A DNA stretch of 64,000 bases from Artemia franciscana (GCF_032884065.1 NC_088871.1:18992944-19056943), one strand, 5' to 3'; counted from the first letter of the stretch, positions 13,365 to 24,839 are shown. Made by a program: numbers and translations. The notes: generated from the letters alone by a model not told the origin.

Positions 13365-13720
13365 TATGTGTCTTGAACAGGCTTGGAAACAACTAATAAA
13401 ATCCAACTGAATATTTGATATATAATGATATTAATTGTTGAAAGAACTCGTCAATTCAAGATTTCGCTTCGCTGGAATTTTTATTTTCATGTTCAATGCT
13501 GCACTAGCTGGAAAAGAAAATATTTGTGATACAATCCGTTTTCAGTTTAGCTCCAGTTTAGCAAATTAAATATACTCTTTTTATATATAATGATATTAAT
13601 ATATGAAAGTTCATCAGTTAAAAAATTTAAATTTACCGTAATTTTTATTTTCAATGTTGTAATAAATACAAAAGAAAATATTTGCAATATAACTCGTTTT
13701 CAGTAAAGCACGATTGACAA
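13365..13720 (+). repeat. R3b dispersed repeat with internal duplication
   Basis: TGTGTCTTGAACAGGC, GAATATTTGATATATAATGA and CAATTCAAGATTTC recur at 51410-51600. Within this copy the TATATAATGATATTAATNNNTGAAAG block appears twice (about 13420 and 13585), so it is internally duplicated. It sits directly after R1 copy b, whereas at 51.4 kb it precedes R1 copy f. Confidence 0.6.
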
Positions 13721-14639
13721 AGTAAGTTTTAGATTTTTACAGTCAGGGAAAGAGGCAGCACCAAACTCTTGTTTGTAATGATTTTTGTTCTTTCTCAGCT
13801 TGATTTGCTTATTAAATTTGAGAATTACTTGTTAACATTTTTTTTCTTTTGTATTATTACATGTTGTATGTGTGTTTGATATGATTGTTTGTTTAATTTC
13901 TGAGGGTTAGGGTTTCATTTGTTCTTTATTAGTAATATATGGTCGTTTTGACTTTGAATTCTTGTAGGTTTCTATTTTTTTCGATCTTAGGCTTAATATG
14001 GCCTTTGCTTTTCCTTGAAAAACTTATTTTTTGGGAAGTTGTTTAATTGATATCCGTTCGTTTTTTATTGCCAACGTTTAAAGATTTTCAAAATTCCCAA
14101 TGATCCAACCCATGATCCAACAATCCTGCATATTAAAAAGGGACAAAATTGGATAATTACAGTGATTGAGTGGAATGAGAAAAAGAAAGTCGATAAATAT
14201 ACCAGAGGGTTCGTAACTGTGATTCTTTGATTTAATCCACTTGTGACTTAGAAGGGAGAAGATCGCTTGGATTTGACCATTATTGGATTTATTGCTATAT
14301 TGCCGAAACTATTTTAACATTTAGCGCAAATTAAGTATTTAGACTAATTTCAAGCATGGCTGTTGTACGAGAGACTAAGATTTTGAACTGATGAGCTGTT
14401 GGCAATGATTGCGCCTGTGCAATACCAAAACTTCCAAACAGTTTTTTGGTGCTAGACGTATTTCCCTCAGAAAACTCCCCTGGAATAGCCCCCCACGTTA
14501 AATCCCCACCTCATGAATAAATCCCCACATGAATCCCCCCGAAGAACTCCCGCGGATGAATCCACTCTGAAAAATCGCACTCCTTTATATGAATAAGTGA
14601 GCAGCCACAGAGAAAGTATTACTAATAAAAGTAATGAAA

Positions 14640-15660
14640 AAATGGCGAATTTTGGTATGTTCTACCAATATTCCAAAGTTAGGGTATGGTTTGGGCAATG
14701 GAGGGCCAGGGGTCAGCTCCCAGAAGTTTTGGAGTAAAATATAATCACACAAATTTTGGCGAGAAGGGGGCCGGGTCATGGAGGGCCAAGGGTAAGCTTC
14801 CATGAGTTTTGGTATAAAATATTGTTAATATTTTTTCAGGGGAAAGAAGGGGGGTCGGTCAGGCCAGGTCAGGTATGGCCAGGGGTTCACTCCCATAAGC
14901 TTGGAATAAGAGATCGTTGATATTTTTTAGGAGGAGGCCTACGGAGGGCCAAGAGTCAGCTCCCATAAGTTTTGGATTAAAATGCTGTTAATTTATTGGG
15001 AGGGGGACTCGGGCCGTAAAGGGCTAGGGACTAGCTCCCATAAGTTTCGGAATAAGATATCGTTAATATTTTAATTTCTTTGGGGTGCGGGCTATGGATG
15101 CTAGGGATCAGCTGGAATAAGTTCTGGAATAAAATACCGTTAAAAAAGTTCTTTTGGGGGTGGGATTGGGCCATGGAGAATCAGGGGTTAGCTCCAATAA
15201 GTTTTGGAATAAAATATCGTTGATATATTATCTTCCTTTTTTTCCAGGGGGGGGGGGTTGGGGATTGGGGGAACTGGGGTCAGCTTCAAGAGTTTATGGA
15301 AGCAAATTTCGTAAATATTTTTAGGGGAGGAGGGAGGTCGGGCCAGAGAGGGCTATGTGTCAGCTCCCAAAGATTTTAGAATTAATTATTGTTTATAATT
15401 AGTTTTGTCGAGGGGGGGATTGGACCTTGGAAGGCCGTGGTCAGCTTCCATACCTGATGGAATAAAATATTGCTAATAAGTTTTTTTTCTATGGGGGCAT
15501 CGGGCGATGAAGGGCCAAGGGCCAGTTCCCATAAGTTTTGGATCAAAACATCGTTAATATTTTTTTGGGGGGCGGACCATTGAGGGAGGGCCAGGGGTTA
15601 GCTTCCTTAAGTTTTTGGAAAAACTATCGTTAATAAGTTTTTTAGTGGGAGGGAGGTAGG
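14640..15660 (+). repeat. Minisatellite, about 90-110 bp unit, roughly 11 copies
   Basis: Each unit contains GGGCCANGGGTCAGCTCCCATAAGTTTTGGAATAAAATATCGTTAATATT-like text followed by a T run and a G run. Examples begin near 14700, 14780, 14870, 14950, 15030, 15110, 15190, 15280, 15360, 15440, 15510 and 15590. The G runs vary in length. The same unit occurs in the opposite orientation at 47870-48560. Confidence 0.8.
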
Positions 15661-15990
15661 CCTTTTCTGATCTTTGAACTATTTTAAAACCCTTTCATAA
15701 AAACTTTATGCCCCGAAGCATAACTTACAACATCGACCCCCAGACTCTGGAGGGTTGTATGGACCCTAGTAGCCCTCCGATAACTTTTGACTCTTAAAAA
15801 AACTTTTGACTTTTTTTTACTCAAAAAATTAATGAGATATTAAAAATGTGAAATTGATACTTAATCCAAGATGTCTAGGATTGTTTTTGGTCTACGCTGT
15901 TATTAAGAAAACAAAGAGTAACATTAAACCCCAAAATCAGCAGAATTTATTTTGTATAGGAGGGGGCTGCCCCTTCCTCATCCCCACCTC
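15660..15990 (-). repeat. R2 dispersed repeat fragment, reversed
   Basis: Reading the minus strand gives the R2 order found at 45600-47860: CAAAAGTTATCGGAGGGCTA, GGGGGTCGATGTTGTAAGTT and ATGCTTCGGGGCATAAAGTT, then the TTCAAAGATCAGAAAAGGCC block. It abuts the minisatellite above, just as R2 abuts the same minisatellite at 47.87 kb. Confidence 0.65.
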
Positions 15991-16084
15991 CGCCTCGTGG
16001 TTGTAGAAAGTTCGGACGGTGCTCATTACGTCAGAAATTGAGGGTTCTAGTTCTTTTTTATAAGTCAAAAGGGATTGGAAACCA

Positions 16085-16385
16085 ACCAGTTGCAGGGGGA
16101 GGGGTATTTTCTGAAGGAGTATTTTCGGGGATGGATATTTTTCGTGAGGGAGGGTATTTTCTGGGAAGGGGGGAGGCATTTTCCGCGGGGAGTATTTTCA
16201 ACGGTGGATATTTTCCGGGAGTATTTTCGCAGGGAGTATTTTCTGGGGGGTTCCTGGCTTTTGTACTCTGTCTTTAGCTTCTTCATTTTGTGTGTGGGTG
16301 AATTTTTCTGGGGGAGAATTTTTCACGGGGAAACTGTTTGTGGGATGGAATTTTCCAGAAGAAATTTTCCAAGGGGAAAACACTA
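16085..16385 (+). repeat. G-rich minisatellite, about 18-20 bp unit
   Basis: Variants of GGGGAGTATTTTCNNGG repeat every 18-20 bp for 300 bp, each unit G-rich followed by ATTTTC. Because the period is close to a multiple of three and lacks stops, overlapping frames open on both strands. None resembles a known protein. Similar text occurs in R1 copies near 10650-10750 and 20000-20260. Confidence 0.7.
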
Positions 16386-16628
16386 GCTGTCTCTTGGCAG
16401 GGTGAAGGAAGATACTAAGAGTGGAATCAAAGTAATTGGGAATTTTGTGGGAAAGGGAACAGAGTGAAGCTTTGATTAAAACGGTTTGGAGGAGAAACTT
16501 GTGCAGTTGTGTTGACCTCATATAAATTCATACTGCCATGATTTTTAGCAGCAATAAATTTCAAAAAAAAACACTAATAGAGAAAATAAGGATCAGAAGA
16601 AGCACTATACTAATAATTGACTAGTTAC

Positions 16629-16825
16629 CTTAAAGTGGCTGAGAGTGCAGGCATGATGCTCATCACCGTAACAAAGAGGAGAAGGAACAAAATAGCCAGG
16701 AAAAAATCAAGTGAATCACAATCGTTGAAACATTTTCCAGCTTTAGCAATCCCTTGGATAGTAATATTTTCATTTATCGTGTAATTTCTTGGCGACGAAG
16801 TAACACAAGAACAGTCTGTGTAAAT
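16629..16825 (-). CDS. OATP coding exon 10: end of Kazal-like loop and membrane segment 10
   Basis: The acceptor is CCGTTTTTTAG and the donor TTTAAG|GTAACTAG. The exon starts in phase 0 and encodes residues 490-554. IYTDCSCVTSSPRNYT supplies cysteines 7 and 8 of the large extracellular loop and the first of two N-glycosylation sequons (NYT, NIT). GKCFNDCDSLDFF supplies cysteines 9 and 10. Membrane segment 10 follows (FLAILFLLLFVTVMSIMPAL) and the exon ends SATL plus the split Arg codon. The P-A-L-S-A-T-L-R-C-V sequence across the junction is typical of OATPs. Confidence 0.92.
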
Positions 16826-17237
16826 CTAAAAAACGGATATGCAGTAAACTAGCGTTTGGAATCGTGTTACAGATCACTAAATTTAAAATTAAACTAATGT
16901 ATCCCTGGTAAAACTGAAGAATCGTACAAAAACCCAAACTAAACAGGGAATAATAACTTATGGATAAAACCCGTAGCAGTAAATATTTTAAAATATTAAA
17001 ACTGTAAAATACCTATAGAATAGTTATTAGGGTATACAATCAGGCGCAACTGAACAGAAATTGAAATAAATTGAAAATACCAAATATTTTCAAGAAATTG
17101 AAAATTGAAAATACCTTAAAAGAAGTTTAATAACAATAAAAATATAAACAGTGGTAAACAAAGAGAACACTAAATTACAAATACAAACTGAAATTTGATT
17201 TTTCTTTTTTTTTAACTACAAAAGAAAAATGTAAACC

Positions 17238-17654
17238 ATGATGTATGACCGAGCTCAAACTCTAAAGCTTTACGGATATTTTAGGTCCTTGAATGATGCA
17301 CAAAAGCAGATCAAATTCGTTGAATTTAATATATATCAGACTTCATCTTATACTCCTATGTGTGAAACGGAACAAAACTGCGGTACTGGTTTTGTGCGTA
17401 TGTGTGAATACATTTTTGCATTCACGGTTTTAACGGTTTTAATGGTTTTTATTAACGGTTTTGTGCAAGGACTTTCTTTATTTTATTTGTTTTTCTTAGG
17501 TTTTTCAGTTTTCACGCAAAAAAAGATCAAAGATGGCCGTTTAAGCACTCTCAGTGAGAGAAATATTATGGTTGCAAATGGAGAAAAAGCTTATGAATGT
17601 GCGTTGTATTTTAGAATTGAGCTAAAACATTTAATTTGTCCGGCTGTGTGGTAA
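17238..17654 (+). CDS. Unrecognised 138-aa frame nested in an OATP intron
   Basis: The longest plus-strand frame with mixed composition in the window starts at ATG 17238 and ends TAG-free until the stop at 17652-17654. I recognise no family. Residues about 56-90 are hydrophobic (FAFTVLTVLMVFINGFVQGL and onward), compatible with one or two membrane segments. The C-terminal half contains a few cysteines (YECALYF, HLICP). There are no obvious splice sites, promoter or poly(A) signal tied to it. A frame of this length can occur by chance in 64 kb, so it may not be a gene. Confidence 0.18.
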   Translation: MMYDRAQTLKLYGYFRSLNDAQKQIKFVEFNIYQTSSYTPMCETEQNCGTGFVRMCEYIFAFTVLTVLMVFINGFVQGLSLFYLFFLGFSVFTQKKIKDGRLSTLSERNIMVANGEKAYECALYFRIELKHLICPAVW

Positions 17655-18580
17655 GGTTTATAATTTAGTTGTGCATGCCCAGTTTCACAATGTGATTAAT
17701 TGTTCTAGCATCTATAGTTTTCACATGATAAGCGGTGTGTTTCTGGATTTAAATAAGAGATTAAAATTTAAAACCTTTTTCTTATATGGGAACAGGATGC
17801 AGGAAAAATACTCTTAAGTTTAAAAGATTTATGGTGATTTTTTAGAAAGAGCCTTTTCTTGTAGCTTGTAGCGTAAAAAAAACAAACAAACCAAAACTGT
17901 TTAAGCTAACAGAAATTGCCAAACTCAAGTGGAAAAAATTTAATTATCTATTTTAGCATCTCAAAATGCGATTTTGTACCTCTTATAGATACACCCCAAT
18001 TCATATATCATCGGAAAGGAGAGGCTTTCTCGGAATCTAATCATCGGCATAAGACAGAGGAAATTAGTTAGTCGGATTTTAATTAAACTTAATAGAATGT
18101 GAAAAATGGTATCTTATGTGCGCCTTTTTGGGGCCTTACTGGATCCTAACTCTGCGAATGATAGATGTCTAAATTTTTGTCACTGAGACAGCTGTCAGAG
18201 CTAGCTGTTGGATACCAATGGAAATGTGATGGAAATGCTAAGCTTCTGTTGAAAACAGTCTTCAATGTCTCTATTTGATTATTAGTTTTTGCAATTACCT
18301 AAATCATTGGCGTTTTAAGCATAATTTTGTAGTAATTTTTTACCCTTTTAAGGATAATTCCTAAAATAATTATTATAGCCCAAAATAAAAAACACCAAGT
18401 TTCGGCATCCAACACTAATTAGTATTTTCTAAGCCCAGTTTAATAAAGTTTGTACTAAAATATATTTTGATACATTTTTCATTGTCCAGCACATACCTCA
18501 AAATACTGATATTTTTATACCAAATGTTTGTTAAATTTTAATCTAATCTACAACTAAGGTTACTGTGTACTTTTTTCTTC

Positions 18581-18581
<1 letters not shown>

Positions 18582-18625
<44 letters not shown>
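18582..18625 (+). repeat. Poly(T) tract
   Basis: About 44 nearly uninterrupted T residues. On the gene's strand this is a poly(A) tract inside an intron. It could be the tail of a retroposed copy, but I see no identifiable body next to it. Confidence 0.85.
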
Positions 18626-18628
<3 letters not shown>

Positions 18629-18738
18629 GTTACCCGACTCGGCTTCTTTAGATCACCAGTCATCTGAATAAATTCGGAAAAAGTCCTGAGAAGAACTGTT
18701 CAAGAGGAAATGACAAAGTTCTTTAGACTGCTTTCCCA

Positions 18739-18763
18739 TCTCTCTCTCTCTCTCTCTCTCTCT
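18739..18763 (+). repeat. (CT)n microsatellite
   Basis: A perfect TC dinucleotide run of about 25 nt within the OATP intron, flanked by pyrimidine-rich sequence. Confidence 0.9.
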
Positions 18764-19170
18764 TTCTTCTTTTTTACACTCTTTTTGTTACCACAGTGCA
18801 AGGTCGTATCCACGGGTGGGGAGTACTGAGTTTGACTCTCCTTCCCAAAATTTTTGTCCGACTCGTAAAAAAGTGACAAAATGCTTATAAACAAGTTTCT
18901 GATGTGCTGTTTAAGATTTTTTTGTTACCCCCCTCCCCCGAGAAAAGTCCTGGATGCAGCCCTATCACACTGCATATACAAATTTTTATTTTATTAGACA
19001 TGTCTTTTTTCAAACAAAATCTTTAGAATCTGTCAGTTTAAAATAAAGTGTTTTTCACAATCTCTGTAGATATTTTATCATTATTTCTCTTACTTCCAGT
19101 GGGTCCTGGCTCCAAGGCTCCATCTCTTACGTATATGCCTTATAAAAGTAATAAAAAATAATAAACTTAC

Positions 19171-19321
19171 ACCTGATTCTGGAGAAGATGTACACCCAGC
19201 AAAACAAGGAGAAAAATATAGCACGTCATCAGAACTGCATATTGGATCATACAAAGCCGACGAGCAGGAACAGTCATTGTTGCACATAAAGTTGAACTGC
19301 GGCTCATCCAGAGTGTAAGCT
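19171..19321 (-). CDS. OATP coding exon 9: first part of the Kazal-like cysteine loop
   Basis: The phase of exon 8 (two bases) selects the acceptor TTTTAAAG|AGCTTAC, and the donor is CAGGT|GTAAGTTT. The exon encodes residues 439-489. The stretch MCNNDCSCSSALYDPICSSD followed by DVLYFSPCFAGCTSS gives six cysteines in the CxxxCxC...C...C..GC spacing of the OATP/Kazal-type loop between membrane segments 9 and 10. With the four cysteines of exon 10 this makes ten, as expected for the family, where they are disulfide-bonded and needed for surface delivery. Confidence 0.93.
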
Positions 19322-19621
19322 CTTTAAAAAAACAGAACAAGAAGGTTAGTAAAAGAAGTCATAGTTTAAGAAGTGAAGGTATTCTAGAGCATCATCATGT
19401 GCGTACGCATGATTTAATTTGAGGAAGGGGGATGAGGAAATTAATTGACAACAAATCTTTTAAATTCTTAAAAATATTCTGTAAAGTCATATGAAAAAAA
19501 GCTGTGTTTACAGTCTTAGCCAAAATTATTATGGTTATTACAGTCTCTTTTATTATCTAGCCAGATCATTAGTTCCAGATTTCATCTTTTCGGAATATTA
19601 AATGAAAAAATGATGGCTCCA

Positions 19622-21325
19622 CTGAAAGTAAGGAGCAAGATTCAAACTTAAATGAAAAGAAATTATTCCGTATATGAAGGGGATTGTCCCTTCCTCAATG
19701 CTCCTCTCTTCATGCTTCAATTTTTTAAGTACTTTTAAAAATGGTTCTGATTTTGATTAAACGACCCTTGTGTTTCAGGAGTCGTTCGTATAAAATTAGG
19801 ACACACAAGGTGAAACTTTAGCATAAAGAGTGGGATACTGAGAAGGGGGCAGCTCACCTCATAATTATATGGAATAATTTCTGTTCGTTTTGAACTTTAA
19901 TGTTGTTTCGTACTTTCAGTGGAAAAATCTATTTTAATTTGATTCCCGATCGTGTTTCAAATAGCCCCTTTGAATCCAGCCCCTCCTTTGAAAATTCTCC
20001 TTGAAAATTACCCCCCGACAATTCCATCTTTCCTGCGAATTCCTCCCGGAAAATTTCTTGCCTATGATTCCGGAGAAAAAATACTCTGTAGAATTCTTTC
20101 ATTTGAAGATCATTTGAGGACCATTACTCAGGTCGTGGAGAAACCCGCCCCCCTCCTGCGTTGAAAATATTTCCTGGAAATTCCCCCAGTGGAAAGTTTC
20201 TACGGCGGAACATGTCCTTCCCAAGTAAAAATCACCCAGAAAATTTCTAAACCAATGAAAAATTTTCTCGGATACTTCCCCAAGAGCATCTCCACATATG
20301 ATATGGGGTTACCAACAAAGAAGTAAGAGAAATAAAGCAAATTTCTCATATTAGTTCTGGCGACTTACTCCCTTGCAAAATTTTCCCTGGAAAGTGCACG
20401 CCCAAAAACTGCCATCCCTATTGAAAGATTTCCCCGTAGAAAATTTATCCCAAGACCCCCTCCCCCCTAAGAAATGTTGTTATACTTCACAATAACAAAT
20501 ACTATATTAAATTTCTTGCGATCCTTCTTCCGGTGACTCTGGGGGGCTGTGCCATACACAAAGACATACTTATTGGAACTTTCAACTATGCTGAGCAAAA
20601 TGTTTATCTCGAAGTTTTAATCGGACAACTTTGAGGGAAAAATGGCGCGAAACGGGGGATAGTTACAGTTAAGTTATTGACTTACAAATGATCATTCACT
20701 GTGTTTTTTCTTTTTCGTTGTTGTTTTTGCCATTTTTCATGTAATCATATGATTTATCGACTCCAAAGTTCAATTTTGGCCCTCTGTGGGCTTGTGATAG
20801 TGATTTTAAAAAGAATAAATATCTTATCTATTTAATATGTTCTGTCACCTAAAAGGGCCACTAGACTTTTTATTTCGGTTAAAATAAACTCTCTCCCAGT
20901 CTTCTAGGACTAGTGGTTCGACACGATGGCCCCTGGGTAGAACAAAAAATAAAAAAATAATCGAACACACATCCGTGATCTTTCTTCTGGCAAAAAATAC
21001 AAAGGTCCACACTTTTAAAGATAGGAGCTTGAAAACTCTATAGTAGGAGTTCACTGATATGCTGAACCTGAAGATGCAATTTTCAATAAGATTTCTTCAC
21101 TTCTGGTGGGTGTTTCACCCCTTTTTGAGACCGGACATATTTTCTAAGGCTCGTAATTTTTGAGTGGTAGCATTAAACTTAATGAATGTTACAAATTTAA
21201 AATCAGCATAAACCGCGAAATCTTTTGATGTATCTATTGTTTATTCAAATTCTGTTTTTTTTTAGTTTTGGTCACATTGGGCCGAGTTACTCCTACTTAC
21301 AGTTCGTTACCACGAACTATTTGAC
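19622..21325 (+). repeat. R1 dispersed repeat, copy c
   Basis: The copy begins TGAAAGTAAGGAGCAAGATT and ends with the terminal hairpin at 21300-21319 (CAGTTCGT, loop TACC, ACGAACTA: one mismatch in the last base). The first foldback block lies at 19625-19915. The middle differs from other copies by a series of TTGAAAATT/CCCC-rich short repeats (19970-20480). It occupies most of the intron between exons 8 and 9, in antisense orientation to the gene. Confidence 0.78.
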
Positions 21326-21954
21326 TCTCTTTTAGTTTGATAAAATTCCGGCTTTCTCCGTTTTACGTGCCTATCTGTATTGTCTTGGAGATAACATTCA
21401 CGATGTATACAAAGAAGATACTACTTGACTTAGTTGGTATTTTGCATTTTCCGTTAAAAACTTTCGTTTATGAAGCTTCAATTTGTACTGTGAAGTTGTG
21501 AATTTATGAAGTTGTAAAAACTGTTAAGATGTGAAATATTATAATGTGAACTTTCGACTTTCATTCTTTTCATTCTCTTTGCTGGACTGTTGCTTAAATG
21601 GAATTGAAGAACACTTCTTAACTTTGCAGTGCAGGAGAGCATACAGTCTTTTTCACTTTGATATAACTGTGCCACTTCCCGATTTTCTAAGCTCTACATA
21701 TTAAAGTGTCAATGAAATATTAATTCAAAGATGTATATTCTTGAAATGTTTTGTCTCTGGGTGCATTACAATTTACAAATTTATTTGTTTGTTGTGGCCC
21801 CTAGTTTCAATGCACTGATCTATCAACTTATACATATTTAATCTGCTTCACATAAGTTAAAATTTTAAAGGGATCAATAGCCTTAAATGTTGTTGAACTT
21901 CTGAGCATTAGATATTTTTGGCCATCTTACCGCAAAAAAAAAAATGGTTCTTAC

Positions 21955-22147
21955 CCGTCTGGAAATCTGTTTAATCCAAACATGACTGGATTCGGGCATC
22001 TTAGAAGGAAAATGAAACAGCTACAAAATGCTATGACAGCAAGAATGATGCAGTAATTTAACATGCCACGACATTTTAACTTCAATTTCTTGACAATAAA
22101 ACCACCTAGAAAAGTTCCAATGACGCCTGCCGGTACGAAAATGATAC
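21955..22147 (-). CDS. OATP coding exon 8: membrane segments 8 and 9
   Basis: Acceptor ATTTTTTATAG and donor GACGG|GTAAGAACC. The exon encodes residues 375-438, entering in phase 1 (split Gly codon). GIIFVPAGVIGTFLGGFIVK is membrane segment 8 with the conserved P-A-G...G..LGG pattern. The KKLKLKCRGM cytoplasmic loop is basic, and NYCIILAVIAFCSCFIFLL is segment 9. The exon leaves on CPNPVMFGLNRFPDG at the start of the extracellular loop, in phase 2. Confidence 0.92.
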
Positions 22148-22240
22148 CTATAAAAAATAGAATTATTCAGAAAGGTCTAGATGTATTTCTCTATTTTAAA
22201 AAGAAGCTCAAATAAATAAGGAATAAAGATAAATCAACAA

Positions 22241-22265
22241 GATGCATTATGCTTGATAATGCATC
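22241..22265. repeat. Perfect 10-bp inverted repeat close to exon 8 acceptor
   Basis: GATGCATTAT and its exact complement ATAATGCATC are separated by five bases (GCTTG). It lies about 95 nt upstream of the exon 8 acceptor on the gene strand, so in the pre-mRNA it could form a hairpin near the branch-point region. Function is unknown and may be nil. Confidence 0.7.
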
Positions 22266-22664
22266 TTTCAGCATAATGCTTTAGTCATCTTTCAGCGGGC
22301 TACAGTATTCCTCGTTCACACAAAAATGAATAATTTCCTAAGTGAGCGAAACATTTCCAAAGGCGTTTAATCACAGCCAAATCAAATGTTAGAAAGTCCC
22401 ATGTCTATTTGTGACAGACTATTTGTAAAATAGTCTGAAACGCATAAAAAAAAAAAGATAATTTCAGATCGAAATGAAGTTTATCATTGGAATTGCCATG
22501 ATTGAAAACCTTTTAGAGGAGAGTTACAGCACCTTACCTTGAATGACAAGGAAAATTACTTTTTGCATGCGAAGCGCCTCTTTTTTTATTCTTCTTCTTC
22601 TTTTTTTATCTTTCTTCACCACTAGTGGGGCACAGGTGGGCCTCATTATCATGTCAAACTAATC

Positions 22665-22843
22665 AGATACACACTGTTATTGTTACACATATTTTCTTGT
22701 TCAAATCATACAACAAAGTTGTCTAGGGTATTTAGTATTAGTCCAGACAATGTGTAACTATTATGACAATCTGTCACTTTTCATTTTTGCTTAGATTAAA
22801 TCAGTATTACTATAAAAATAAGATTAGACAATATTTAGAATGA
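22665..22843 (+). repeat. Left arm of a 180-bp inverted repeat flanking the satellite
   Basis: This arm reads CACTGTTATTGTTACACATA, then CAAATCATACAACAAAG and GACAATCTGTCACTTTTCAT. The reverse complement of 26229-26406 has the same order with roughly nine of ten bases equal by eye. The two arms enclose about 3.4 kb, including the satellite array. It may be a foldback-type element or two opposite insertions of one dispersed repeat. Confidence 0.75.
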
Positions 22844-23025
22844 TATGGCCTCATTTGAAAGATTTTTTTTATAGAATTCCAGGAACACTGGGAAATATTA
22901 CACGCCATGCTATTTGAAATAACTTTTAAAAAACATGGTGCATAAACTGCGAAGTGGTAATTTATTCGTTTTTCAACTAGGTTTTGAATTTCATCAGAAT
23001 TTTTTTTTCAATTAATTATTGAAAG

Positions 23026-24830
23026 ATATTTTTTGACAACCTTCAAAAGCTATTTGGGGTTAAATAGGAATGATGCGTTATCACACCCACCGAGCTCCCC
23101 CGACATTGAAGGGTTAGAGAGCTTGTTTGATAACCGTCAAAAGCTATTTGGGGTTAAATAAGAATGATGTGTTATCACACTCACCGAGATCTTCTGACCT
23201 TGAACCGTAGGAGAGCTCGTTTGACAACCATCTAAAACTATTTGGGCTTAAATAAAAATGATAATGCTATCACATCCATCGAGCTCCCCTTACCTCGGAC
23301 GGTCAGAGAGCTTGTTTGACAACCGTCAAAAGCTATTTGGGGTTACATAGGAATGATGCGTCATCACACCCACCGAGCTCCCCCGACATTGAACCGTCAG
23401 AGAGCTTGTTTGACAACCATCAATGGCTATTTGGGGTTAAATAAGAATGATGTGTTCTGTTCCCGACATTGAACCGTCAGAGAGCTTGTTTGACAACCGT
23501 CAAAAGCTATTTGAGGTTAAATAAGAATGATGTTTTATCACACTCACCGACATTTTCTTACCTTAAACCGTCAGAGAGCTCGTTTGACAACCATCTAAAG
23601 CTATTTGGGCTTAAATAAAATGGTAATGATATCACATCCACTGAGCTCCCCTTACCTCGAACGGTCAGAGAGCTTGTTTGACAACCGTCAAAAGCTATTT
23701 GGGGTTAAATAAGAATGATGTGTTCTGTTCCCGACATTGAACCGTCAGAGAGCTTGTTTGACAATCGTAAAAAGCTATTTGAGGTTAAATAAGAACGATG
23801 TTTTATCACACTCACCGACATTTTCTTACCTTAAACCGTCAGAGAGCTCGTTTGACAACCATCTAAAGCTATTTGGGCTTAAATAAAATGGTAATGCTAT
23901 CACATCCACTGAGCTCCCCTTACCTCGAACGGTCAGAGAGCTTGTTTGACAACCGTCAAAAGCTATTTGGGGTTAAATAAGAATGATGTGTTCTGTTCCC
24001 GACATTGAACCGTCAGAGAGCTTGTTTGACAACCGTCAAAAGCTATTTGGGGTTAAATAAGAATGATGTGTTCTGTTCCCGACATTGAACCGTCAGAGAG
24101 CTTGTTTGACAACCGTCAAAAGCTATTTGAGGTTAAATAAGAATGATGTTTTATCACACTCACCGACATTTTCTTACCTTAAACCGTCAGAGAGCTCGTT
24201 TGACAACCATCTAAAGCTATTTGGGCTTAAATAAAATGGTAATGCTATCCCATCCACCGAGCTCCCCTAACCTCAAACGGTCCGAGAGCTTGTTTGACAA
24301 CCGTCAAAAGCTATTTGGGGTTAAATAAGAATGATGTGTTCTGTTCCCGACATTGAACCGTCAGAGAGCTTGTTTGACAACCGTCAAAGCTATTTGAGGT
24401 TAAATAAGAATGATGTTTTATCACACTCACCGACATTTTCTTACCTTAAACCGTCAGAGAGCTCGTTTGACAACCATCTAAAGCTATTTTGGCTTAAATA
24501 AAATGGTAATGCTATCACATCCACTGAGCTCCCCTTACCTCGAACGGTCAGAGAGCTTGTTTGACAACCGTCAAAAGCTATTTGGGGTTAAATAAGAATG
24601 ATGTTTTATCACACTCACCGAGGTCTTCTGACCTTGAACCGTCAGAGAGCTTGTTTGACAACCATCTAAAGCTATTTTGGCTTAAATTAAATGGTAATTC
24701 TATCACATCCACCGAGCTCCTATTACCTCGAACGGTCAGAGAGCTTGTTTGACAACCGTCAAATGCTAGTTTGGCTTAAATAAGAATGATGTGTTATTTT
24801 CCCTCCCCCTCCCCCCAAGCTCACCTGACC
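23026..24830 (+). repeat. Satellite array with A-B-C higher-order units
   Basis: About 20 monomers of 81 or 93-95 bp begin with TTTGACAACC. Three types repeat in order. A is 81 bp with GTGTTCTGTTCCCGACATTG. B is about 93 bp with TTTTATCACACTCACCGACA. C is about 93 bp, with CATCTAAAGC in place of CGTCAAAAGC and GGTAATGCTATCACATCC further on. The A-B-C block (about 267 bp) recurs at 23409, 23676, 24024 (after an extra A) and 24290. A and B monomers carry TTTGAC, a four-base loop AACC, and GTCAAA. The array is intronic. A 63-codon frame across it is a by-product. Confidence 0.88.
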
Positions 24831-24839
24831 TTGTACCGT

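Larger units (their letters stand above)
9431..16628 (-). other. OATP intron between exons 10 and 11, repeat-filled
   Basis: A 7.2-kb intron that holds two R1 repeat copies in opposite orientation (10038-11320 minus, 11840-13358 plus), two fragments of an R3 dispersed repeat, a 95-bp-type minisatellite (14640-15660), a reversed R2 fragment (15660-15990) and a G-rich minisatellite (16085-16385). The 13720-14600 stretch holds nothing I can name. Confidence 0.7.
16826..19170 (-). other. OATP intron between exons 9 and 10
   Basis: A 2.3-kb AT-rich intron. It holds an unrecognised 138-codon frame on the opposite strand (17238-17654), a 44-nt poly(T) tract (18582-18625) and a (CT)n microsatellite (18739-18763). 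Nothing else is recognisable. Confidence 0.6.

Noticed and set aside
16038-16521. Overlapping frames rich in Gly/Phe on plus and Pro/Lys/Tyr on minus
   Set aside because: By-products of the 18-20 bp G-rich minisatellite.
24561-24752. 63-codon frame in the satellite with a transposase-like stretch (RSSDLEPSESLFDN recalls the catalytic end of Tc1/mariner proteins)
   Set aside because: It is repeated satellite text with non-codon period, differs between monomers and lacks any other transposase motif.
23026-24830. CRISPR array
   Set aside because: Monomers are contiguous without unique spacers, and the context is eukaryotic with no cas genes.
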